Positions 52,201-61,549 of a DNA stretch of 64,000 nt are shown here, piece after piece. A program made the position numbers and the translations under genes. Each line of letters opens with the position of its first letter. Within the stretch, counting starts at the first letter, position 1. The notes beneath the pieces were generated by a model. That model saw only the letters and a list, made by a program, of their open reading frames with translations. It did not search any database and had not been told where the DNA came from. The DNA is from Rhopalosiphum padi. Lineage: Eukaryota > Arthropoda > Insecta > Hemiptera > Aphididae. The stretch lies in the NCBI RefSeq assembly GCF_020882245.1, contig NC_083597.1, forward strand, positions 38,232,652 to 38,296,651, in the 5' to 3' direction.

Positions 52201-53192
52201 CAGTGGCGTAATTATGGGGGGGGGATATGGGGATATATCCCCCCCCAGACCCCTTTTTTTTAGAATATCCATAATTAAATTCCCGTAATCACTAAGTTTT
52301 AAAAGATTTTAAGATAAGAAATAAGAATTCATGGATGCCATACCATACCCGCATGTGTTGTTTCTGTCTTACTAACGTACATCATAACAAATTTTCGTTC
52401 AGTAGAATACATCTTGTGACGACGTTAGCTTTAATATTAGAGTAAATTTACCTATTAAAAAATTTAAAGGTAAGAATATTATCTAGACAATGACATATGC
52501 TTTTAATGATATTATCATTTTAAAGTGAGTTATAGCTATGTAAAATATTACAACTTTAAAATGTTCATAATTCACTTTAAAATGATAATATCAATAAAAT
52601 CATATGTCATTGTCTAGATAATATTACCTTTCAATTTTATTATAGGTAAATTTACTCTAATATTTAATTTGTAACGTCACAAAATGCATTCTACTGAACG
52701 AAAATTTGTTATGATGTACGTTAGTAAGACAGAGACAACACATTCGGGTATGGCGTTCTCTTAATATAATATCATAGTTGAGATTTTTTTTTGATTTTAC
52801 TAATATAAAACTACGATACCTAGCACATCAATTACAATATATGACAAGAGAATTGTACAACTCATAGTTAAAATATAACACTGATAAATCTACGATTTAC
52901 GACTCTAAATTAGTGTTAAAAGCATGAAATATATCACAAAAACGTGAAACATTGAAATAATATTATAATTTATGAAAAATATATTTAGCTTAATTTAATT
53001 GTTACTTTATTGTCTTTGAAAACCATTATTATACCATTTACCTCCTTTAATTAATTTATAATAATGAATTAATATAATATTGTGATCTATGAGATTTAAT
53101 GGTCAATTGGGGGGGGGCATAGCCACACTAGAACGATAGTATAAACTTATATCCTAATCCCACCCCAGAACCAATTCCAAATTACGCCACTG
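52201..53192. mobile_element. hAT-type foldback element, 992 bp, with 8-bp TSD
   Basis: The ends are CAGTGGCGTAATT and its exact reverse complement AATTACGCCACTG (13-bp perfect TIR). They are flanked by the identical octamer CGTGGGAA at 52193-52200 and 53193-53200, an 8-bp target duplication diagnostic of the hAT superfamily. There is no transposase frame, so it is non-autonomous. Just inside the left end is a G9..C8 palindromic block (52216-52247). The central part is a long inverted repeat (listed separately). The perfect duplication and TIR suggest a relatively young insertion. Confidence 0.93.
52337..52754. repeat. Long inverted repeat inside the hAT element (hairpin former)
   Basis: The left arm (52337-52533) starts GCCATACCATACCCGCATG and the right arm (52567-52754) ends with its complement CATTCGGGTATGGC. 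Internal blocks such as ACGTACATCATAACAAATTT and AATATTATCTAGACAATGAC pair across the arms with few differences. The loop is about 33 nt. A transcript through it would fold into a duplex of about 190 bp, a potential Dicer substrate. Confidence 0.88.
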
Positions 53193-53200
53193 CGTGGGAA

Positions 53201-54690
53201 TAATACGTATTATAACATCCACATCATACCAAAAGTCATTATTTTAATAATATGTAAATGTAATGTAAATACAAATGTATACTATTATAATGCAGATATT
53301 AGAAATGTTTCATAAAAGTTTTAAGTGATTAATATTGTTTTAGCTATACTTGTTTTTTTAAACATTACAATATTTTACTATTAAAAAATGCATTTTTTTC
53401 TTGTATTCTAAATAATTGTTCGTTTTAACATAAAATTTATGACAAACACGCAGAATATTTCGAGTAAAATTTAAAAATTTAATTTTCTCACAACACTCGT
53501 CGTACACACACACACACACATTCATATATATATATATATAGCAAAAAGCGCAATGAAATTAGAATATAACCGAAGAAAAAACCGTACTCGACTTTATAAC
53601 TTATTCAGATTTGCTTCATATATATGTACACACACACACACACACACACACAGGCTACATATTATATATATATGTATATTCGTTCTCTTTTCTAATAATA
53701 ATAAAAGCCAGGCCGTTTACATTCAAGTACAATGCGATACATGCATAATACATCGTGTTATTTCTTTTGAGACGCTTTGTTGTGTATTCGGATATTTTAT
53801 ATTATATTTATTACGTTTACTGCGCATAGATCAAAATTATTTTAAGATACAGAGTGTTTTGTCCATTTTTTTCCACGACAACGCATATAATTTATTTTCG
53901 AATTTCGTACGTGTACCTATTTCATATATTATGTAGCTGTGAACATTTGAAACGCAACAACCGAAACATTTTTATTGCAACAATAATACTGCTGCAGTGT
54001 GTGCTGCAATAAAAATAACAATAATGATAATAATAACTTCACAAATAAGTAACAACCTCATTGTATGCCGTACACGGGATACAATATGTACACACGAGAA
54101 ACTCGCGTAGTAGATTAGAACTGATTGTTACACGTCTGTGAAATTGGCCACCCGCTTATTATATGATTACTATAATAATAGTAATAATACTTACTTAATT
54201 AGTAATTAGTAATTTGTTTTTTTTTTTTTTTTTGAAAAGCAAGCATAAATTCGGATAATAATTAATAATAATATGCTCAGCCGACCTCCGTTATCTCTGA
54301 AAATCAGGTTCAACGCGCATTTAGCGGCATTATGTAGATTATTGAAAGCCGCCGAAAAGACTTATAATTTATCTGTATTACTTTATAGTAAGTTTCTATC
54401 TTGCAGTCCAGCCGCTCATTATAAACATTTACGTTAGTCATCTTCTTTAATCGGTCATTATTGCGTACATTTGGCCAGCCGAAATTGAATATCAAAACAT
54501 TCAAAACATTTTTATTGTTCCAAAAGGTTTAAAAAAATGTTAGGTACTGGAATGTTGGAAGTTATCATGAAGTTAAACGTTAAACCAAATTGCATAATGC
54601 CAAAAAGTTTGTCGACAGTTAAGCTCCCGTGGTGATAATCTCACATAGTGTCAGTTGAACTATTACTAAATATTACTCAAAAGGTAACTG
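53201..54690. other. AT-rich spacer with CA repeats
   Basis: (AC)n at 53504-53520 and 53629-53652, (TA)n at 53524-53540 and a T run at about 54218-54233. The 127-codon frame at 53553-53936 crosses the CA repeat (a TH run) and is not defended. Confidence 0.45.
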
Positions 54691-55140
54691 CAGTGGCGTA
54701 TTTCATTACTATATAGGACTTGCGCTGCCCAATTTTTATCACATTTAAAAATGTATTTATTAAATCATATCAGATAAGGTCAAAATTTATAGATAATACA
54801 TAATCTAAATTATCTTATAAAAATTAGACGAATTTAGTTGGGATGGAGGAATGTATTATTTTATGGTTTTGTTAAATATTTTAAATTATTTTATTTAAAA
54901 TATCTATACATAATAAACACTGAATCTTATGTTTATGATTTTTTTTTTTTAAGTACTTCAAGTAATTTTTAATAATGTTTAAACAATAAAGTATATAAAA
55001 TAAACCATATTATAAAAAGTATAACACCCAAAATAAAAAATCCAAAATTTAATTTCTCATGTGATAGGCCATTGTACGCATGTAGAACAGACTACAGATC
55101 AAAACATACCTACCTAAATATGTTGTTGGGCTCGCCACTG
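54691..55140. mobile_element. Probable hAT MITE (450 bp)
   Basis: It begins CAGTGGCGTATTTCATTACT and ends GTTGGGCTCGCCACTG, so the outer octamer CAGTGGCG is an exact TIR; further inward the ends diverge. The interior is AT-rich and non-coding. The flanks do not give a clean adjacent 8-bp duplication, though ATTACTCA occurs close outside both ends (about 54673 and 55143), slightly displaced. It may be two ends from different elements or an old copy. Confidence 0.45.
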
Positions 55141-55423
55141 TTATTACTCATCGTAAGAACTCATGCTTGCAATAACGGACTCGGGTCACTACTATTTAGT
55201 TATTTAGTATGTTCATAAATATAATAATATTTAGTGGCCATATACCTATACGAGAACATTTATGGACTTCACATTGACTGTACACTGTACAGCCCGGTCG
55301 TGGTACAGGCAATGAAATACACCTTTTGCTGACGTTTTATAAAATCGGAATGAAAATTTCCATCAGTTATCTACACGTGCCCAGACTATTAAATATAATT
55401 TTCTTTCGTGTTATTACTACGTT

Positions 55424-55549
55424 ATGACTGGATTAAACATCAGCTGTGTAGATATGTCGTCACTTGTTCAGCATTCTGTGGTGAATAAAGCTGAGTTTCC
55501 ACTCCAAGACTACAATTTATACAATTTTCCACCATTATCAGCAATTTAA
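55424..55549 (+). CDS. 41-residue ORF overlapping a candidate exon
   Basis: The ATG-started frame begins MTGLNISCVDMSSLVQHSVV and ends LYNFPPLSAI before TAA. Its composition is balanced and protein-like. It overlaps, in another frame, the candidate exon piece at 55511-55564, so at most one of the two is real. There is no domain or known homologue. Confidence 0.18.
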   Translation: MTGLNISCVDMSSLVQHSVVNKAEFPLQDYNLYNFPPLSAI

Positions 55550-55830
55550 AGACAAATAATAGAGGTAAGACTTTTTTATAACATTCACATCTAAATATCG
55601 TCGAGGTTCTCATCTCAGTCGAACACGACGATGATAATAATAACGTGAATAACTATGATTGGGATAGAGAAAACTGGTATTCATTCCTGATACCTGGATC
55701 GGGACAAGGTGAATTTCCCATACGGCGATCGATTACAACTGCGATAAATTACTATCGTCGTCCTCCGAGAGACCGCACCGAAACGGACAATTGTGAAAAA
55801 AAATGTAGCTGCAATGATAAAATAAAATAA
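55511..55830 (+). CDS. Candidate two-exon gene end with 54-nt intron
   Basis: A consensus donor GAG|GTAAGA follows 55564, and the acceptor GGTTCTCATCTCAG ends at 55618; the 54-nt interval is a normal size for a small insect intron. Joining keeps one frame: ...NLKTNNR then VEHDDDNNNVNNYDWDRENW, YSFLIPGSGQGEFPIRRS, and a C-terminal part with CEKKCSCNDKIK before TAA 55828-55830. AATAAA words overlap the stop. The second piece is more GC-balanced and polar than its surroundings. The first exon's start is uncertain; CCACTCCAAG just before 55510 is a possible acceptor. The cysteine-rich tail hints at a secreted protein, but the family is unknown. Confidence 0.35.
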
Positions 55831-58800
55831 AATTTCTTTTGGATTGTAACTAATGAATATAAATTATTTTTTAAAATGTAAGTAGTTAGTATGTAATAAC
55901 CACTTACTTATAATGTAGTAATAGTGCCGTTATACATACCTGCCTTTATGAATTTAACCTTTTTCATACGTCATACCTCATATTTTATTTTTATTGCCGT
56001 TATTAATAATTATCGTTCAGTAGACAAGTATAAAAATTGATTTATTTGGGATTTTGTATCTTGGTAACTGGTAAGGGTTTTTTTCCTCAAATACCGTCGT
56101 CTATACTTATAGTCGTTTGTAGTCGAGAAGTGTACTGGGATAGCCTATACGTATTAAATTCCCGTATGAAATATTAGTACGTTCTCTGCTATTAAAAACA
56201 TTATTATTATTATTATTATTATCATTATCGACGTCGTGCAGTGCAAGTACGACAACCGAGACCGGAAATCGTGGCTGGCATATAATAGGAGACCGCGTTG
56301 AGATCTGTGCCATTTTATATATACCATATACCGTTATCAAATATATATATATATATATGTGAGTGTGTGTGTATACATATATAAGTTTTCTCAACAAATC
56401 TTAAATATAAGTACGCGTAGCCAGCCACGACAGTTATATATAGGTTGGTTACCTACACCTATATCATAAAATATATAAGGTCGAACGGAAGTCGTTGGTG
56501 GAATAATTCTGTATAATAAATTATTAATGTCGGTGGAATTATATAATAAATATATATATATATGGGACCGACTGTGACGAACCGTATGTATTTTATATTA
56601 GGAAATACCGCACGTGGACGACAACGTGCGACAATAATATCGTACTCATATATTATATAATATGCGCTTTTATAAGTAGTTATGTAACATAATAACATGC
56701 GACACGGGCATCACGTGCTGTACGCCGTGCGTCGAGAACGTTAATTTAAAATAGTTACCGAATGACTTAATTATTTTTATTTTTGTAGTTGTTGTTTTTT
56801 TCTTTTTTTAATAAATATCTGGTTTTTATTACCGTACAGATACTTTAGGACAAAATATCAACTTGACGTCAGCACCACCGCGTCGATTCGTTAAACACGT
56901 TTACATATTGTTATGTAGTTTCTACATTCTTAAAAATTGTAATACACACGGATAAAATACAAGAGGCTAATGATTTATTACTTTCGTAAGTTCTAACGAA
57001 TGTGTCTCGTTATTGTAATATTATGTATGAATAATATGTATATAATATGTATAAAGTAATAGAAAATTGAGATCATTCAAAAGCTCGACAAAGAAATGCG
57101 GTCGTGCAACGGCGGGACTTGGAATTTTTGACCTAATTCATAAATCAATAGTAGACACCCAGGTAATGTAGCTAAATCATATATTCGTATTTTGCGCACA
57201 CGTATAACGCGCATAGTGTGAGTTTTAATTAAATTAATACACTCACATAGACGAAACATCTTATTGAATTCGTGATATGAGCCTTGTATATATTTTATAT
57301 AAATATTATAAGTTTGACGGCGTAATAAATGACGTACGTATTAAATTAATACGATACGAACGTGCTATATAAATATAATATGTGAGGACAATATAGATAT
57401 TTTTCAATTATTAAAAAAAATATTTATGGAATCTATTTTCTTTTCACCCATCACCAACGAGTACCGATTAGCTTCACATTTCTGTCCCAGAAAATATGGT
57501 TAAGTTTAAAATCAAAGCGTTTTTTCTTCTTTGAAAAGTGTCTCGAAAAACACATAAAAAACACACAAACATTATTGTAAAATCAATACATCTATCGTTT
57601 CGCTCAGAATCTAAAATGCGCCAAGTGTAGTAATTAATTTTAAAACGTACAAGTTCATTTTAAGCCTATCAGAAACGATCTACAACAGAATACATATATA
57701 TATATATTACTATACAGCAATGTATATATAATACTGTATATGTGTATATATGAATAGTTGTTGATTTGGCAAATTCTAATTAAAACTTTCATCGGTGAGA
57801 TAATATGCATAAAGTATATGTATATATAGTGTGTGTGTGTGTGTGTGTGCGCGCGCGAGGTACTTACTCGCACTGAAATTGGCGTTTCAAAGTTAATCGA
57901 CATCGTTTTCATTGCACATATATAATACGCAGTGTATATGCGCGTTTACAACACTACGACATGGTTTTACGGGTTTTAATGGGCGAGACGCTTTACAAAA
58001 GTTTTCGTCGCCGAGTCCTTTCTTCCGACTTAATTAATGTAAAACGGACATTTTAATTTCTTAGAAAACCAAAGTAGATTTTAAAATGATTATGTAATGT
58101 ACGTATAATATTATAGTACAGTGAGATTGCAGAACAAAATTTCGTCGTACCGCTGTACTTGTATATATATTATAATATAAATAACTCGCCGACAATGCAA
58201 AGACGAAAATTTACGCCAAACGAAATCGAGTCGCGTTTATTGAAACGAGTCTACTGTCGAGATTAAGGTTTGCCTCTATAGCGCACCAGCCTACCCACAT
58301 AAAATAATTTAATATTAATTTCGAACAGTGCGTGAAATTACGACGGTGGTTTTATTGTTATTATTACTTTTTTTTTTTGCGTCATTAACGGCTGTGCGCG
58401 TATTATATTATACGTTATTGTGTACATAGGTACGCGGAAAAACGATAATTTTTTTCGTTTTAATCGCCATCGTAGACGCGGCGCAGTAAGATTTATTCAT
58501 AAAAGGCTTTTTTTTTAATGTGAAATTTTTACTCGTGTTCCGAGTAAATTATACGTGATTATGCAGTGCAGAGTGCTGCTGTTTGATAATAATAATATTA
58601 TTATTATACTCGTAGTTGCGTTTGGCAGGCACCTTTTCAAAACCACCGCCTAATGAGCGATAATTAAATAAGAAGTAAAAGAGAAAATGTAACATTAAAA
58701 TGCCGACACTCGACTATGCTATGATATACTTCACAGAAAGAGTAGAGCAAACTTCCAGTCGGCAAGTTAATATAATACCAAAACGCCATAATATAACGTA

Positions 58801-58914
58801 ACGGATGATACCGTGCAGGTCTGAGGATAAAATCGTATTTGATAAATGTATTGCTACCGTCGCCGACGCCATACTCACCATAATGGTCACGCGAGATGAA
58901 AACCGTTAGGTATA
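55831..58914. other. AT-rich spacer with repeats
   Basis: ATT triplets at 56201-56222, (TA)n at 56341-56358 followed by GT-rich sequence, and (GT)n passing into (GC)n at 57829-57857. Near 57060-57154 the plus strand has an open stretch ending in a good donor (CACCCAG|GTAATG), but the minus strand is equally open (60 codons), so neither is called. No other gene is seen. Confidence 0.4.
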
Positions 58915-59350
58915 GAATAATATTTTATTTATTTATTTAAATTCAATACCACAAAGGGGTAATGAGAACAGTAAATTTCATGCAATCTTAAATTGATTAA
59001 TATACATAAAATAAAATCTACAGTAATAAATACAATAGGTAGTTTAAGAAATATCCATAGCGATAATGTTTTTTCAAAAATCGAAATTTGATATACCATA
59101 TATACAACGTTTCAAAAGTCGGTACTCCGGAATATTTTCAAATTAAGTTTATAGAATACCGAGGAACCAGAAAGGGAGTGTTGTTTCTATAATACAAAGC
59201 CGGTAATCTAAAATTAACTTTTCCTAAGCAATCGTGGCGATTAAATAGCCCAGAAATTACCCTGTCAATAAAAGCCGCATCGTTATATAAACGTCTAGAA
59301 GTTAGTGATTCTAGACCAAGTCCTATAGCAATAACATTTTGCAATAATTA
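58915..59350 (-). mobile_element. Non-LTR retrotransposon 3' end, 5'-truncated
   Basis: On the minus strand the frame from 59344 reads IAIGLGLESLTSRRLYNDAA, then FIDRVISGLFNRHD and GKVNFRLPALYYRNNTPFLV, ending PRYSINLI at a stop. This follows the C-terminal reverse-transcriptase layout L.L.SL..RR....F......G, then NFR.P....R...PF..P...N. The 3' part closes with GGTATTGAATTTAAATAAAT repeats near 58925-58945, a LINE-type tail. Upstream of 59350 the frame is lost, giving a fragment of about 430 bp. It is a different lineage or age from the copies at 24930 and 43960, since the peptides differ clearly. Confidence 0.7.
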
Positions 59351-59983
59351 CGATCACGCGGCGTCTTAAATAGGCCACTTAGCTACACCACTGTCGTGGG
59401 TCCATTTTGCCGGTAGAACACATCTCGAAGAGTGTTTATTCGACAACCGACCGTACACAATACAATGATTGTATAACATTTAAAAATATTTATTAAAATC
59501 TAATGATTCAGGTTTTGTACTTTTCGTGAATGACATGGTGCGGGAGTCGTTGCTTGTCGGACGACTACAATATAGCATCGGGTGACACGAAAGAAGAAGT
59601 ACCTATGACGTTGACGGACTATTTTTAATATCGTATTGGCACGCAAGCGAAACAAAGTCGAACGATAGAAGTGCGCCTGCGGTCGATGATGGGGCAGATT
59701 TGACTAAATGTTCCCTAGTTTTAGTTTAGTGGCGCAACATTAAAAATAATAATAAATAGTATTCAGGTGCGTATTTTTATAAATATTTATGACACCGACT
59801 AAATCGGGTGTGTGATGCACCGTGAATTTCTATACCTTCGTGGGCGTCATTTTTAAGGATTTGAATTAGCATTCAAATTACTCGTACATACCGAATAATT
59901 CGAATAACATATAGTATTATTACTATTATTGTATTCGTCATAATAAGAGCAAATTAATGAAATAATTTTCACAATAAAAGCTG
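59351..59983. other. Spacer, moderate GC, no gene seen
   Basis: The area 59380-59700 has raised GC but no frame or splice pair that can be defended. TGGCCACTTAGCTACACCACTG near 59372-59393 resembles a transposon-end word without a partner. Confidence 0.4.
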
Positions 59984-60310
59984 ATGAAACCGATTTTAAA
60001 AATCGGATTATATTTGTCAAAATACACTGCTACACTGGTCGTGATCGGCTTGTTTGACATGAATTTCTACAATTTGTCACATGCACTTTTGCAAATTGAA
60101 GACTATATTTTAGATTATGCGCATATTAAAAAAAAAATCAAATATTTTATTATTTTAAATATATATTATTGTATTAATACTATTGAGGGATCGTCTACTG
60201 TTAAATTAGCTATGATGGTTATAGTTTTAAGTATGAATTACATACAAAATGTAATAGTTTTTCATATACGAATCACGTGTTTCATCCGTGTTGTAAAAGA
60301 TGTAATCACG
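59984..60310 (+). CDS. Candidate first coding exon, hydrophobic protein
   Basis: The ATG-started frame opens MKPILKIGLYLSKYTATLVV and holds three hydrophobic segments: about residues 5-30, 52-65 and 74-95 (with AMMVIVLSMNYIQNVIV). It reaches ATCACG|GTAATG at 60310, a good donor exactly on a codon boundary (109 codons, phase 0); unspliced it would stop three codons later. Hydrophobic helices separated by short basic loops and a phase-0 intron would fit an insect gustatory-receptor-like protein, but no diagnostic motif is present and AT-rich DNA easily yields hydrophobic frames. A pogo-like element sits 520 bp downstream, within the presumed intron. Confidence 0.28.
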
Positions 60311-60830
60311 GTAATGCAATGATTTTAATAAAAACAACAATGACGTCTTACGCATGTTTTTTTTTAAAGGAATTTCAAATTATAATTAATTAAAGAATAA
60401 TAAATTACTCGAATTGTTTAACACGGTCGTACTGGGTGCTTTTTAAAAAGAAAAACTTGCGGGTTATGAAATGCCTTTTAAATTAAAATAATCTGTCTTA
60501 GATTACACAACACTAATAAAAGAAATAACAAAAATAGTTTTATCTTAACGGTGTCGGAGCCGGTTATTTATTTAGGCGTAAAGCTGCGTGCAATTATTTC
60601 TCGTTACGTGGCGCGGTGGACGTACACAATAAGTCGTACCGGAAAATAAAACCGAAACATTTCAATGATTAAAAATTACTTAACAGAAAAAACGATCACG
60701 CTTCGTAGAATAGTCGGATTTTGATAATTTTCGATTTATTTGAAATTGGAAAACATTCTTCAGGTTGTATAACTGGACATTGATTTCGAAATATACTTTC
60801 TACGACACCAGGAAAATAAAATTATAAATA

Positions 60831-61549
60831 CAGTGAAACTTCCATATAAAGAAATTCTATTTTACGAAATTTTCTAAATATTTTTAAGAACTGGTGACCT
60901 TCATTGTTAATTATAGATAAATTTATCTCCAAATAACTAATCTGATTTTTCTATATAACGAAATAATAATTCGATAAAAACCGGTTTTTATTAATGTTGT
61001 CACTATCAAATTATAAGCATTGTTCTAAAATTGTACATGAAGAATAGGTATATCCGATAAAGATAAGACACAAAAGGTAGGACAACTGATTAATTTTACT
61101 GCAGTTGTAGGTAGTACTTCAGACCTCAGTTCCAATATTGATGCGAATGGGTATACATACGAATTTTCTCTCGTTTTTTCTTCGTCCGTATAAAAAAAAA
61201 ATGTCGAAACATAAATTTTATCTATCGCCAATAAATTTTAAATTTTTAACGAAGTCGATAAAGGTGTTTAAAAAAAGAAAATTAATCATGATATATAAAC
61301 TTTTTACGAAAAATTTACAATTTACAAAAACAACGAATAAACAAAACTTACTGATTATTTTACTAAAAATTAAATTAAACTGTATTATGATATTTGATTT
61401 TGTTTTTACATAAAACATTCAACATAGAAGTATATACAAATTCAATTTAAAAAAAAGTTGAAAAAATACATAATTCTATCTGAAAATTCCTCCATATTAC
61501 GATTTTTTTTTTGTTTCTTATTCGACTTCGTTATATGGAAGTTTCACTG
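60831..61549 (+). mobile_element. pogo-like (Tc1/mariner) element, decayed
   Basis: The terminal inverted repeats CAGTGAAACTTCCATATAA are identical at both ends (19 bp, extending further with one mismatch) and are flanked by TA on each side, the Tc1/mariner/pogo target. CAGTGAAAC is typical of pogo/Tigger ends. Inside on the plus strand, from 61201, the frame reads MSKHKFYLSPINFKFL and, after a one-base shift, EVDKGV then KKKINHDI, resembling the start of a CENP-B-type helix-turn-helix. Stops and shifts follow and there is no DDE domain in 719 bp, so it is a deleted, inactive copy. Confidence 0.8.

Noticed and set aside
55133..55150. ATTACTCA near both ends of the 54691-55140 element as target duplication
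   Set aside because: The two copies are displaced 11 and 2 bases from the ends, so they do not form a proper adjacent duplication.
57060..57259. Plus frame ending at CACCCAG|GTAATG and a 60-codon minus frame
   Set aside because: Both strands are equally open and no acceptor or homology decides; left uncalled.
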